Source: Devosia sp.
Lineage (GTDB): Bacteria > Pseudomonadota > Alphaproteobacteria > Rhizobiales > Devosiaceae
Reading direction: 5' to 3'
Length of the DNA stretch: 64,000 nucleotides
Assembly (NCBI RefSeq): GCF_017307495.1
Contig: NZ_JAFKHE010000015.1
Span: 124,001 to 188,000 of the forward strand
In this document: positions 43,775 through 54,302 of the stretch, in pieces
How the letters are laid out: each line of letters opens with the position of its first letter
How positions within the stretch are numbered: the stretch's first letter is position 1
The notes under the pieces: generated by a model
Databases searched by the model: none
What the model saw: the letters and a program-made list of their open reading frames with translations, nothing else
What the model was told of the DNA's origin: nothing
Program-made: the position numbers and the translations under genes

Positions 43775-46700
43775 ATGGCAGAAATCGACGATATCCGCGG
43801 CCGCATACGGGCAGCAATCCTTGCCGACGAGGCTGAGACCATCGCGCGCCTCGCGAGCGAGGCTGCGCTTTCCGATGCCGAGCGCGCGGCCATCGGCGCC
43901 GATGCCGCCAGGCTGGTCGACAAGGTGCGCACCGCCCAGTCGGCCGGCATGCTTGAATCCTTCCTGGCCGAGTACTCGCTCTCGACCGACGAGGGCATCG
44001 CGCTCATGTGCCTCGCCGAGGCGCTGCTGCGCGTCCCCGACACCGCCACCATCGACGACCTGATCGAGGACAAGATCGCGCCGTCACGCTGGCACGAGCA
44101 TCTCGATCGCGCCAACTCGCCGCTGGTCAACGTGTCCACCCTTGCGCTCACCCTGACCGGTCAGGTGCTGCGCGATCGCGACGGCATCGCCGGCACGATC
44201 CAGAGCTTCGTGCAGCGCATCGGCGAGCCGGTGATCCGCTCCGCCGTGATGCAGGCGATGAAGATCCTGGGCAGCCAGTTCGTGCTCGGCCGCGACATCG
44301 AGGAAGCGACCAGGATCGCCCGTCGCGCCGAGAAGGACGGCTTCACCTACTCCTACGACATGCTCGGCGAAGCGGCCCGCACCGAGGCCGATGCCCGGCG
44401 CTACCGCGCTGCCTACTCGGAGGCAATCGCCGTGCTCGCCGCCCGCTCCACTGCCGGTTCGGTGCGCGAGAATCCGGGCGTGTCGGTCAAGCTCTCGGCC
44501 CTGCATCCGCGCTACGAGTTCATGAAGCGCGAGCGCGTCATGGACGAGCTGGTCGAGCGCACGCTGGCGCTCGCCATGATGGCGCGCGGCGCCAACATGG
44601 GCTTCAACATCGATGCCGAGGAGGCCGACCGGCTCGACCTCAGCCTCGATGTCATCGCCGCCGTGCTGGCGGATGAACGCCTCGCCGGCTGGGACGGGTT
44701 CGGCGTCGTGGTGCAGGCCTACGGCCAGCGCGCCAGCCATGTCATCGACTGGCTCGCGGCGCTCGCCGAACAGCTCGATCGCCGCATCATGGTGCGCCTC
44801 GTCAAGGGCGCCTACTGGGACAGCGAGATCAAGCGCGCGCAGGTGCTCGGCCTCAAGGGCTTCCCGGTCTTCACCCGCAAGGCCGCGACGGACATCAGCT
44901 ACATTGCCAACGCCCGGCGCCTGCTGAGCAAGACCGCCCGCATCTACCCGCAATTCGCCACGCACAATGCGCACACGGTCACCGCCGTCCTGCATCACGC
45001 CAGGTCCCTCGGCGTCGGCAACGATGCCTTCGAGTTCCAGCGCCTGCACGGCATGGGCGAACGGCTGCACCAGATCCTGCGCGCCCAGAACGGGACGCGC
45101 ACCCGCATCTATGCGCCGGTCGGCCGTCACTCTGACCTGCTGGCCTACCTCGTGCGGCGCCTGCTCGAGAACGGCGCCAACGGCAGCTTCGTCAACATGA
45201 TCGCCGATCGCGACGTGCCGGCCGCCGAGGTGGTGCGCGACCCGTTCGAGGCCATCGCCACCGCGCCCGGCCGCGTCGTCGCCCCGCGCGACCTGTTCCG
45301 GCCGGGACGCGCCAACTCGCAGGGGTGCGACCTTACCGACCCGGTCGAGGTCGAGCATATCCTCGCCGATCGCGCCCGTTTCCGCGCCACCGAGAAGCGC
45401 TGGCATGCCGTGCCGGGTGCGCTCGTCGCCGGCAGCGAGGCCGAGCAGTTCACCCTCGTCAACCCAGCGACGGGCGAGACGGTGGGCGACGCCATCGGCT
45501 CGAGCCCGGAGACGATCGAGCTCGCCATCTCCAGCGCGCGCGACGCCGCCCCGGGCTGGGCCGCCCGGCCGGTCGGGGAACGGGCGCTGCTGCTGCGCCA
45601 GGTCGCCGACCTCTACGAGGCCAACAGCGCCGAGTTCTACGCGCTCTGCGCCCGCGAGGCCGGCAAGACGCTCGCCGATGCGGTCAGCGAAGTGCGCGAA
45701 GCGGTCGATTTCCTGCACTATTACGCGGGCGAGGCGGAACGCTCCGAGCCGCGCCAGCCGCTCGGCGTGTTCGCCTGCATCTCGCCGTGGAACTTCCCGC
45801 TCGCCATCTTCACCGGCCAGGTCGCGGCCGCGCTCGTGTCCGGCAACACCGTGCTGGCCAAGCCCGCCGAGGCCACGCCGCTGATCGCCGCGCTGGCGCT
45901 GCGCCTGATGCACCAGGCCGGCATTCCCGAGGATGTCGTGCAACTGGTTCCCGGCAGCGGCGCGGTCGTCGGCACGGCCCTGACCTCCGATCCGCGCATC
46001 GACGGGGTCTGCTTCACGGGCTCGCTCGCCACGGCCAAGGCCATCGACCAGAAGATGGCCGACCACCTCGCCCCCGGCGCGCCGCTGATCGCCGAGACGG
46101 GCGGCCTCAACGCCATGATCGTCGACTCCACCGCGCTCCCCGAGCAGGCGGTGCGCGACATCCTCGCCTCCGCCTTCCAGTCGGCCGGGCAGCGCTGCTC
46201 GGCGCTGCGCATCCTCTATGTGCAGGAGGAGGCGGCCACCCGCACGCTCGAGATGCTGTACGGCGCCATGGACGAGCTCAAGCTCGGCGATCCGTGGGAC
46301 CTGTCCGTCGATGTCGGTCCGGTCATCGATGCCAGGGCTAAGGCGAAGTTCGAGGCCTATATCGACAGCTTCGCCGAGCGCGACGCGGTGCTGCACCGGC
46401 TCCCGACCCCGGCGCAGGGGACCTTCGTCGCCCCGGTCGTGCTCAAGGTTGCCGGCATCGCCGAGATGAAGGAGGAGATCTTCGGCCCCGTCCTGCATGT
46501 CGCGACCTTCCGGGCCGAGGAACTCGACGCCGTCGTCGCCGCCATCAACGCCTCGAGCTACGGCCTGACCTTCGGCCTCCACACCCGCATCGACGGGCGC
46601 GTCGAGGACGTGTCGGAGCGCATTCGCGCCGGCAACATCTATGTCAACCGCAACCAGATCGGCGCCGTGGTTGGTTCGCAGCCGTTCGGTGGCGAGAGCC

Positions 46701-47323
46701 TGTCGGGCACCGGGCCAAAGGCGGGCGGGCCTAACTATCTCAAGCGCTTCTGGCGTCCCTTCGAGCGCTTCGAGCCTTCGGTCGGGGTCAATCCGCTCTC
46801 GGGCCTGTCGATCGGCTTTGCCATCGCCGCCGTCGATCAGGTGAAGATCGGCGTCGACCGGGTCGGCATCGAGCCGGCCGCCGAGGTGCTGCCCGGCCCG
46901 ACCGGGGAGCGCAATACGCTCTATACCTGGCCGCGCGGCGTCGTGCTCTGCCTCGGGCCGGACACCGCCAGCGCGCGGCTGCAGGCCGAGCTGGCGCTCG
47001 GGCAGGGCAACGGCGTCCTCGTCTGCGCCCCCGGCGCGACACGCATCGCCGAGGAACTGGGCAGCAATGGCGAGCCGATCGGCGGCCTCGACAAGAAGCT
47101 CGCCCCGGCCGCCATCGAGGCCGGCCTCAACGTCGATGCCGTCATGCATTTCGGCGCCGAGTCCGACCTCAAGCCCTGGCGCCAGGCGCTGAGCCGTCGC
47201 GACGGCCAGATCGTCCCGCTGATCACCCGGCCGAGCGACGCCGAGCACCTGATCCGCGAACGGCACGTCTGCATCGACACAACCGCCAGCGGCGGCAACG
47301 CGGAACTGCTGGCGGGGATGTAG
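43775..47323 (+). CDS. putA: Bifunctional proline dehydrogenase / glutamate-semialdehyde dehydrogenase
   Basis: An 1182-residue enzyme that oxidises proline to glutamate in two coupled steps, using FAD and NAD. The proline dehydrogenase barrel (about 140-470) has NPGVSVKLSALHPRYE, NIDAEEADRLDLSLDV and VRLVKGAYWDSEIKRAQ. The aldehyde dehydrogenase part has ISPWNFPLAIFTGQ, Glu774 in ETGGLNAM and catalytic Cys808 in SAGQRCSALRIL. A C-terminal domain of about 170 residues follows, as in longer PutA types. There is no N-terminal ribbon-helix-helix domain, so it is not a self-repressor. The ATG at 43775 has CGGGGG upstream; the longer open frame to 43577 is not coding-like. Confidence 0.96.
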   Translation: MAEIDDIRGRIRAAILADEAETIARLASEAALSDAERAAIGADAARLVDKVRTAQSAGMLESFLAEYSLSTDEGIALMCLAEALLRVPDTATIDDLIEDKIAPSRWHEHLDRANSPLVNVSTLALTLTGQVLRDRDGIAGTIQSFVQRIGEPVIRSAVMQAMKILGSQFVLGRDIEEATRIARRAEKDGFTYSYDMLGEAARTEADARRYRAAYSEAIAVLAARSTAGSVRENPGVSVKLSALHPRYEFMKRERVMDELVERTLALAMMARGANMGFNIDAEEADRLDLSLDVIAAVLADERLAGWDGFGVVVQAYGQRASHVIDWLAALAEQLDRRIMVRLVKGAYWDSEIKRAQVLGLKGFPVFTRKAATDISYIANARRLLSKTARIYPQFATHNAHTVTAVLHHARSLGVGNDAFEFQRLHGMGERLHQILRAQNGTRTRIYAPVGRHSDLLAYLVRRLLENGANGSFVNMIADRDVPAAEVVRDPFEAIATAPGRVVAPRDLFRPGRANSQGCDLTDPVEVEHILADRARFRATEKRWHAVPGALVAGSEAEQFTLVNPATGETVGDAIGSSPETIELAISSARDAAPGWAARPVGERALLLRQVADLYEANSAEFYALCAREAGKTLADAVSEVREAVDFLHYYAGEAERSEPRQPLGVFACISPWNFPLAIFTGQVAAALVSGNTVLAKPAEATPLIAALALRLMHQAGIPEDVVQLVPGSGAVVGTALTSDPRIDGVCFTGSLATAKAIDQKMADHLAPGAPLIAETGGLNAMIVDSTALPEQAVRDILASAFQSAGQRCSALRILYVQEEAATRTLEMLYGAMDELKLGDPWDLSVDVGPVIDARAKAKFEAYIDSFAERDAVLHRLPTPAQGTFVAPVVLKVAGIAEMKEEIFGPVLHVATFRAEELDAVVAAINASSYGLTFGLHTRIDGRVEDVSERIRAGNIYVNRNQIGAVVGSQPFGGESLSGTGPKAGGPNYLKRFWRPFERFEPSVGVNPLSGLSIGFAIAAVDQVKIGVDRVGIEPAAEVLPGPTGERNTLYTWPRGVVLCLGPDTASARLQAELALGQGNGVLVCAPGATRIAEELGSNGEPIGGLDKKLAPAAIEAGLNVDAVMHFGAESDLKPWRQALSRRDGQIVPLITRPSDAEHLIRERHVCIDTTASGGNAELLAGM

Positions 47324-47477
47324 CTGCGGGGGAGGTGGCGTCGTGTCCACCTCCGTTCCGACGCCCGGACTGGCGGCGGCGCGCCCGGCATCCGGCAAAC
47401 CCCTGACGTAGTCCTCCGAACATCGCGGCCCCGGGCTGTGTGCTACCCATCGGGTGAAGGCATCGGGGGCTTTCATC

Positions 47478-48542
47478 ATGGCTGGACGATCGATCGCGCG
47501 GCGGGCTGCCGCGACGAAGCTGCTGGGGCGTATCCTGTCGGCGTGGCTGGCGCTCGTTCTGGCGGCCTGCTCGTCGCTGACCCCACGCGTGGTTTCCCCG
47601 ACCCTGGATGCGAAGGCGGTCTCGGATACGGTTCGCTCGCACGGGGAGCTGATGGCGGCGCTGCAGGCCGATGCCGATCAACTCGGCTATGCCGGGTCCG
47701 ACTGGTACGAGGTTTCGCTCGCCGGCTTCAACTATGTCGATGACCAGTGCACGGTCTATTTCGACAGCCTGTTTGCCTTCAATCGCAGTGTCTCGGCGGT
47801 CAAGTCCGGACTCAGCGCCTTCAACCAGACCGCCGCCGCGATCATGCAGATCACCGGCACCGCCGAGGTGACCATGGCGGTCATCGCCCAGGCCTTCGGA
47901 CTGGCCGGCAGCATGACCGACGTGGTCGCCGGAACGTTCCTTTATGAGCTGCCGCCGGCCAACACCCGCCGGTTCGTCGAAAAGACCATGGCCGCCTACA
48001 AGAACGCGGTTTCCGAGCATCGCTCGACCATCAACAGCAAGGCGTCGGCCTACAGCGCCGTGCGCGGCTATCTCAACCTCTGCCTGCCCGTTACCATCGA
48101 AGGGCTCCTCATCGATCGCATCAGCGACACCAAGGCCCGGAGTTCCGTCGACAGTACGGGCACCAATATCGAGATCGACGTTCGCTCCTCGGCGTCCACG
48201 GGCCTGCTGGAAAACGCGAACACCCGCTTGCCGCCGGTGCGCGACGACACGCCCAGCCCGGCGGGCCTCAACTTCATCGAGAAGCGCATGCTGCCGTCCG
48301 ACTGGCGCAAGGTCCAGCGCGCCATCTGTGCGCCCGAGGACGGCGTGCCGGGTTCGGGCACCCATGCCGCCATGATGGAATTCTTCGCAGGACGCGGACA
48401 ACCGGATGAAGGCATCGCCACAAATGGCATCGGCGCCATGCAGCTGAGCGCGCTGAGCGAAGCGGTCGAGAGCGCCGCCGGCCGCACCTGCGCCGAGCGG
48501 CAGGTGGCCAATGCCTTCGAGGTTGGTCGCGCGAGCAATTAG
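47478..48542 (+). CDS. Lipoprotein of unknown function
   Basis: A 354-residue protein with a lipoprotein signal: basic start (AGRSIARRAAATK), hydrophobic core and lipobox LAAC with Cys31. ATG 47478 has GGGGG upstream; an in-frame GTG at 47454 is the alternative. The mature protein contains Ser, Ala and Val-rich helices (residues about 90-180; TEVTMAV-like stretch AEVTMAVIAQAFGLAGS), four later cysteines and a C-terminal AERQVANAF. I do not recognise the family. It is followed after 10 bases by a protein with SH3-like and lysozyme-like regions, so the two likely act together at the envelope. Confidence 0.78.
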   Translation: MAGRSIARRAAATKLLGRILSAWLALVLAACSSLTPRVVSPTLDAKAVSDTVRSHGELMAALQADADQLGYAGSDWYEVSLAGFNYVDDQCTVYFDSLFAFNRSVSAVKSGLSAFNQTAAAIMQITGTAEVTMAVIAQAFGLAGSMTDVVAGTFLYELPPANTRRFVEKTMAAYKNAVSEHRSTINSKASAYSAVRGYLNLCLPVTIEGLLIDRISDTKARSSVDSTGTNIEIDVRSSASTGLLENANTRLPPVRDDTPSPAGLNFIEKRMLPSDWRKVQRAICAPEDGVPGSGTHAAMMEFFAGRGQPDEGIATNGIGAMQLSALSEAVESAAGRTCAERQVANAFEVGRASN

Positions 48543-48552
48543 GGAGGGCGCC

Positions 48553-49794
48553 ATGGCAGTACTCAAGAGCACGCGCACCCTGCGCAAGGAGCCCAACGGC
48601 GACGGCATCATGACCGTCCCTGCCGGGACCAGGGTCGGACTGGGCGTGCAGAAGGGGATCTGGATCGAGGTCACCCTGGTCGACGATCCCAACCAGCCGA
48701 AAGGCTGGGTCAGCGTCGAGGCGGTCGACCAGACGTCCGATACGCTCGGGCCGCTCGACAAGCAGGTGTTTGCGCTCGAGTGCCATTTCCAGGCCTCGGT
48801 CTATGGCATCAGCGGCCACTACCTGGCGGCGGTCGCAGCGCTCCGCACCGACATCGCCGACAGGCAGGGCGGCGCTGCCATCGGCCCCTACGCGTTCAGC
48901 GAGAAGGAATGGGCGCTCAACAGCCGGCAGCCGCAATTCCAGCTCGACGCGCCTGCTGCCGCGATCACCTCGTGGCGTCTCCAAGTCGCGGTCTTCGCCA
49001 TCATGACGCGACTGGCGCAGCTTCGCCTCGCCGGCCTGCTCGGCACGCAGCCGCAGGCCAGCGAGCTCTACCTGTCGCAATTGATCGGCAGCAAGGCGGC
49101 CGCTGCCGCGCTGCAGGATCCCAAGGCGGTCATGGCCAGCATTCCTATCGATGCGGCAGCGGCCGCGGGCGATGGCATCGATGTGGCCAATACCACCGAC
49201 CGCGATGCCGGGTTGCTCGGTGCCGGCACCGTGGAGGCGGTGCTGGCCGCCATCGGCACTGCGCTCGGCAAGGCGCTCGACAGTGTGCGGGAGTTCGCCA
49301 TCAAGGCGGGCGACCAGCCCATCGTGGCGGCAGGCGCCGGGTTGCTGCCGGATGGAACGGTCATCAAGGGCATCAACTTCGAGTCCCCTGAGATCCCGGA
49401 AATGCGCCGCGATGTGGCAAGGCTTGTCGCCCTGCGCTTCGCCGAAGCCGGCTACGGCACCATCCAGCAGATCGCCGCCATCGCCAACGCGATCGCGGAA
49501 TCGGGGCTGAAGGCCGATGCCAAGTCGCCCGAGCCGGAAAAGAGCTACGGTCTGTTCCAGCTCAATCTGAACGGCGTCGGCCACGGGCACGATCCCGCTG
49601 AACTGAAGGATCCCAACCGCAACATCGCGATCATGCTCGCGCATATCGCGACGCTCTCGGCCAACGCTGCGTTCAAGGCAACGGCCTCCGTGCATGATGC
49701 GGTCGCCATCTTCGTGCGCGATTTCGAGCGCCCGGCCGATGCCGCCGGCGCCATCATCCGTCGCAGCGCCATCGCCCAGACGCTGCTGGTCTAG
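48553..49794 (+). CDS. SH3-like plus lysozyme/transglycosylase-like protein
   Basis: A 413-residue protein with GGGAGGG upstream and no obvious signal peptide. Residues 1-60 look like a bacterial SH3 domain (VLKSTRTLRKEPNGDGIMTV read in part, PAGTRVGLGVQKGIWIEVTLV). A middle region (about 75-200) has YGISGHYLAAVAALRTDI and AIGPYAFSEKEW, reminiscent of a degenerate lytic-transglycosylase fold. The C-terminal domain (about 290-410) has IANAIAESGLKADA with Glu316 as candidate catalytic acid, then KSYGLFQLNLNG and RNIAIMLAHI, like phage tail-tip lysozymes. It is coupled to the upstream lipoprotein and abuts the converging ugpC-like gene with no gap. How it reaches peptidoglycan is unclear. Confidence 0.72.
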   Translation: MAVLKSTRTLRKEPNGDGIMTVPAGTRVGLGVQKGIWIEVTLVDDPNQPKGWVSVEAVDQTSDTLGPLDKQVFALECHFQASVYGISGHYLAAVAALRTDIADRQGGAAIGPYAFSEKEWALNSRQPQFQLDAPAAAITSWRLQVAVFAIMTRLAQLRLAGLLGTQPQASELYLSQLIGSKAAAAALQDPKAVMASIPIDAAAAAGDGIDVANTTDRDAGLLGAGTVEAVLAAIGTALGKALDSVREFAIKAGDQPIVAAGAGLLPDGTVIKGINFESPEIPEMRRDVARLVALRFAEAGYGTIQQIAAIANAIAESGLKADAKSPEPEKSYGLFQLNLNGVGHGHDPAELKDPNRNIAIMLAHIATLSANAAFKATASVHDAVAIFVRDFERPADAAGAIIRRSAIAQTLLV

Positions 49795-50868
<1,074 letters not shown>

Positions 50869-50894
50869 CTCAGTGCAGCTCCCTTGTCGTCCTG

Positions 50895-51000
50895 CCCCTC
50901 ACCCCGGCCCTCTCCCCGGCGGGGAGAGGGGGCGATGCCATCTCCGGCCGTGCCACAGCGTCCCCTCTCCCCGCTGGGGAGAGGGTCAGGGTGAGGGGAA
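50895..51000. repeat. Composite GC-rich palindromic repeat
   Basis: Outer arms CCCCTCACCC and GGGTGAGGGG enclose two perfect hairpins, each CCCTCTCCCC with a three-base loop and its complement (50908-50930 and 50963-50985). The arms match those of the repeat at 26565-26627. It lies within the sugar operon between a dehydrogenase gene and ugpC, where it may affect message stability. Confidence 0.85.
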
Positions 51001-51021
51001 GTTCAGATCGCGCCCGCGGGT

Positions 51022-52101
51022 TCACCGGAACCCCTCCGGCAGCCAGCTTTCGTATTTCGGATGCTCCGGCCCGATCGGGAACGCCACATCCGTATGCGTC
51101 TCGCTCGAGTGGTAGAACGCCGTGACGATCTCCAGCGCCCGGCGCGAGTCCGCGCTCGTCACCGGCATCGGCCCCTTGCCCTCGAGCGCATCCCAGAACA
51201 GGCGCATCTGCGTCTCGAACCGGCTCGGCACGTCCTGCCAGTTCGCCAGCAGCGCGTCGATCTTCGCCTTGGTCGCCTCATTGCGCGGCAGGATCTTCCA
51301 CAGCGCCTTGCCGGGATTATAGGCCTCGTGGTCGCTCTCGATGGTGACGTTCTCGAACGCCAGCCGGATGCGGGAAATTTCGTCGGCCGAGCCCAACGTC
51401 GCGGTGAAGCTCGCCAGCGCCCCCGACTGCATCTCCACCGAGGCCGAGATGCAGTCCTCGACCTCGATCGGGTTGACCCGCGTCGCCACCCGCCCGAACA
51501 GGCTTTTCGGTTCGCCCATCAGGTACGTGAAGATGTCGTGCGGGTGGATGGCATGGGTCATCAGCACGCCGCCGAGCTCGGTCTTCCACCTGCCGCGCCA
51601 GGGCACGGCATAGTAGTCCGCCTCGCGCCGCCACAGCGTCTCGACCGTGCCGACATAGGGCTTGCCGGCGAGCCCGGCGTCGATGGTCGCCTTGGCCTGC
51701 TGGATGCCGTTGCCGAAGCGGTACTGGAACACCGGCATCAGCCTGCCCTTGGATCGCTTCTCCGCGGCGATCACCTCGTCCACCTGTCTGAGCGAGCCGA
51801 CCAGCGGCTTCTCGCAGATCACGTGCTTGCCGGCCTTCAGCGCCGCCATCACCATCGGATAGTGCACCATGGGCGGGGTGCACACGTCGATGATGTCGAG
51901 ATCGTCCATCCCGAGCAACTCGTCGAAATTCTCGACCCGCCGCTCGATGCCGAACTCGTCCGCCAGCCCGTTGCGCCGCCCCGCGTCGAGGTCGCAGATG
52001 GCGATCACCCGGAACCTGTCCTTGTTGGGTTCGTAGCCCTCGACGATATGGCTGCGCCCGATGCCGCCGCCGACAACAGCGACTGTGTAAACCTTGCTCA
52101 T
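51022..52101 (-). CDS. Gfo/Idh/MocA family oxidoreductase
   Basis: A 359-residue NAD(P)-dependent sugar or polyol dehydrogenase. The N-terminal Rossmann motif is VAVVGGGIGRSHI; IDVCTPPMVHYPM and the catalytic Lys motif HVICEKPLVGS follow, and MTHAIHPHDIFTYLMGE carries the later active-site residues. Its ATG overlaps the stop of the upstream dehydrogenase gene (ATGA), so the two are coupled. Family members oxidise ring hydroxyls or reduce keto-sugars; the substrate is unknown. It belongs to the sugar uptake operon. Confidence 0.92.
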   Translation of the reverse strand: MSKVYTVAVVGGGIGRSHIVEGYEPNKDRFRVIAICDLDAGRRNGLADEFGIERRVENFDELLGMDDLDIIDVCTPPMVHYPMVMAALKAGKHVICEKPLVGSLRQVDEVIAAEKRSKGRLMPVFQYRFGNGIQQAKATIDAGLAGKPYVGTVETLWRREADYYAVPWRGRWKTELGGVLMTHAIHPHDIFTYLMGEPKSLFGRVATRVNPIEVEDCISASVEMQSGALASFTATLGSADEISRIRLAFENVTIESDHEAYNPGKALWKILPRNEATKAKIDALLANWQDVPSRFETQMRLFWDALEGKGPMPVTSADSRRALEIVTAFYHSSETHTDVAFPIGPEHPKYESWLPEGFR

Positions 52102-53117
52102 TGCTGCCAGACCGTCCCGATTTCAGCCATCTTCTGCGCCGTCAGCGCCAGTTCCATCGCCTTGAAGGCGCGCACCTGCGGCATGGCCGTCTCGGTGCGG
52201 TCGAGCACGTCGGCGATCAGCTGCCGGCCGTAAGGCAACTCGACCGCCGAACAATCGATATGCTGCACGCCCTTGCCGTCGACGAGGAACAGGTGGTCCG
52301 TCCCCGGCCGCCCGGCGATGTCGACATACTTGCGCAACTCGATATAGCCCTCGGTGCCGAGGATGGTCAGCCGCCCGTCACCCCAGGTCGGCAGCCCCGC
52401 CGGCGTGAACCAGTCGACCCGCACATAGCCGGTCGTCGTCGGCGTCCTCAGGTGGATGTCGCCCACATCCTGCAGTCCGGGCCGGTCGGGGTTGCCGCGG
52501 TTGTTCACGGTCGCCGAAATGACCTCGGCATCGGTGTCGGTGCCCGAAAAGAACAGGAACTGCTCGCATTGGTGGCTGCCGATATCGGTGAGGATGCCGC
52601 CATAGCGTGGCCGGTCGAAGAACCAGTCGGGCCGCTGGTTGTTGCGGATGGCGTGCGGCCCGAGCCCGACCGTGTGCACCACCTTGCCGATGGCCCCGGC
52701 CGCGACCAGCTCGCCGGCCTTCACGGTCGAGCGCGTCTCGAAATGCTCCGAATAGCACACCGAATAGATCCGTCCGGTCTCGGCCTGCACCCGCTTCACC
52801 TCGCCGAGCTGTTCCAGCGTGGTCATCCCCGGCTTGTCCGACATCACGTCCTTGCCGTGCCGCATCGCCTCGATGGAAATCGCCGCCCGCTCGTTGAGGA
52901 TCGCGGCCGTCAGCACGAGTGCAATGGATGGGTCCTCGAGGATGGCCCGCCGATCGGAAACCCGCTTCGCCTGCGGATACTTCTCGGCAAAGGCCTGGGC
53001 GAGGTCATCCTCGGGCGAGTGGAACGCCACCAGCTCCGCCCCCTCGCGCAGCAGCAGGTTCACCTGGCCGTAGATGTGGGAATGGTTGAGGCCGATGGCC
53101 GCGAAACGTATGGGCAT
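52098..53117 (-). CDS. Gfo/Idh/MocA family oxidoreductase with SDKP variant motif
   Basis: A 339-residue protein of the same family. The N-terminus (IRFAAIGLNHSHIYGQV) has a variant Rossmann loop with His residues in place of the usual glycines, and the usual EKP motif is DVMSDKPGMT, so the catalytic Lys is kept but the preceding Glu is Asp. DIGSHQCEQFLFF carries the later His. It is coupled to the next dehydrogenase gene by an ATGA overlap. The two may form a hetero-oligomer or act on successive forms of one sugar; which is the case cannot be read here. Confidence 0.9.
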   Translation of the reverse strand: MPIRFAAIGLNHSHIYGQVNLLLREGAELVAFHSPEDDLAQAFAEKYPQAKRVSDRRAILEDPSIALVLTAAILNERAAISIEAMRHGKDVMSDKPGMTTLEQLGEVKRVQAETGRIYSVCYSEHFETRSTVKAGELVAAGAIGKVVHTVGLGPHAIRNNQRPDWFFDRPRYGGILTDIGSHQCEQFLFFSGTDTDAEVISATVNNRGNPDRPGLQDVGDIHLRTPTTTGYVRVDWFTPAGLPTWGDGRLTILGTEGYIELRKYVDIAGRPGTDHLFLVDGKGVQHIDCSAVELPYGRQLIADVLDRTETAMPQVRAFKAMELALTAQKMAEIGTVWQQ

Positions 53118-53160
53118 GGACTAGGCTCTATTGGTGGGATCGGGCGGCGGCGAAGCCGCC

Positions 53161-53325
53161 TCTTCACCTCCCCCCTTGTGGGGGAGGCCGGGAGGGGGGA
53201 GGCCACGCGCACGACGCTTCGGGCGATCGCGCAGGAGGTGCCGTTCAGTGGTTGTGGCACCAGCAAGCCAAATTCGCCGGCCCGGCACCTCTCCCTTGAT
53301 GGGGGAGGCCGGGAGGGGGTGGGAT
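53161..53325. repeat. Two GC-rich palindromic repeat copies
   Basis: Two related imperfect hairpin units, at about 53161-53205 (CCCCCCTTGTGGGGGAGG core) and 53281-53325 (CTCCCTTGATGGGGGAGG core), both followed by CCGGGAGGGGG. They fill most of the 239-base spacer between the permease gene and the dehydrogenase gene. Confidence 0.75.
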
Positions 53326-53356
53326 CCCACGCGCGAAGCCGGCGCGTAAACGCCCC

Positions 53357-54253
53357 TCACCGCTTCATCCCCGTCGTCGCAATGCCCTCGATCAGCAGCC
53401 GCTGGAAGAACAGGAAGAACAGAAACACCGGCACCAGCGTCAGGATCGACATCGCGAACAGCCCGCCCCAGTCCGACTCCGCCGATGAATCCACGAACGT
53501 CCTGAGCCCCAGCTGCACCGTGTAGGTCCGGATGTCGCTGAGGTAGATCAGCGGCCCGAAGAAATCGTCCCAGGTCCAGATGAAGGTGAAGATTGCGGCC
53601 GTCGCCAGCACGGGCAGGGAGAGCGGCAGCAGGATCTTGTAGTAGATGCGCCAGGGCGAGCAGCCGTCCATCGCCGCCGCCTCGTCGAGCTCCCTGGGAA
53701 TGCCGCGGAAGAACTGCACCATCAGGAAGATGAAGAAGGCGTCCGCCGCGAGGAACTTCGGCACCACCAGCGGCAGGAAGGTGTTGATCCAGTGCAGGTT
53801 GTGGAACAGCACGTATTGCGGGATCAGCGTCACCTGGTAGGGCAGCATGAGCGTGCCGAGCATCAGCGCGAACCACAGGCGCCTGCCCTTGAACTCCAGC
53901 CGCGCGAAGGCGAAGGCGGCGAGCGAGCAGGTGAGGAGGTTGCCGATGATCGACAGGCTCGAGATGATCAGCGAGTTCAGGAAGAACGTGTCGAAGCCGA
54001 TGCGCAGCCCATGCCAGCCGCGGAAATAGGCGTCGAGGCTCCATGAGCTGGGCCACAGGCTGTTGGCGGTGAAGATCTCGTTCTCCGGCCGGAAGCTGGC
54101 GCTGAGCATCCACAGCAGCGGATAGAGCATCAGGATCGAGGCGCTGATCAGCAGCACATGCGCCAGCACCGAGCCGACGCGCCGCAGCAGCTTCTGCGCG
54201 GGGGTCTTTTCACCGGTAACGACGGTCAGGCGGGGAGCGGTGGTGACGGTCAT
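53357..54253 (-). CDS. Carbohydrate ABC transporter permease, UgpE/MalG type
   Basis: A 298-residue permease with six helices. The start ATG 54253 has GGAG upstream and gives MTVTTAPRLTVV; the longer open frame to 54457 is only palindromic repeat sequence. Features are VLLISASILMLYPLLWMLSASF in the first helix and the EAA loop IPRELDEAAAMDGCSPWRIYYKILLPLS, cited in part as ELDEAAAMDGCSPWRI. It forms the channel with the UgpA-like permease encoded upstream, from which it is separated by 466 bases of repeats. Confidence 0.93.
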   Translation of the reverse strand: MTVTTAPRLTVVTGEKTPAQKLLRRVGSVLAHVLLISASILMLYPLLWMLSASFRPENEIFTANSLWPSSWSLDAYFRGWHGLRIGFDTFFLNSLIISSLSIIGNLLTCSLAAFAFARLEFKGRRLWFALMLGTLMLPYQVTLIPQYVLFHNLHWINTFLPLVVPKFLAADAFFIFLMVQFFRGIPRELDEAAAMDGCSPWRIYYKILLPLSLPVLATAAIFTFIWTWDDFFGPLIYLSDIRTYTVQLGLRTFVDSSAESDWGGLFAMSILTLVPVFLFFLFFQRLLIEGIATTGMKR

Positions 54254-54302
54254 CGGCAGGCTCCGTACCTGCTGGCCGACCCGAATGCCCGGAGCACTTG
54301 GC

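Noticed and set aside
44084..47479. Long minus-strand open frame (1131 codons)
   Set aside because: It is the reverse-strand shadow of putA. The plus frame has complete catalytic motifs; the minus frame has low-complexity Gly/Arg/Asp-rich text typical of high-GC antisense frames.
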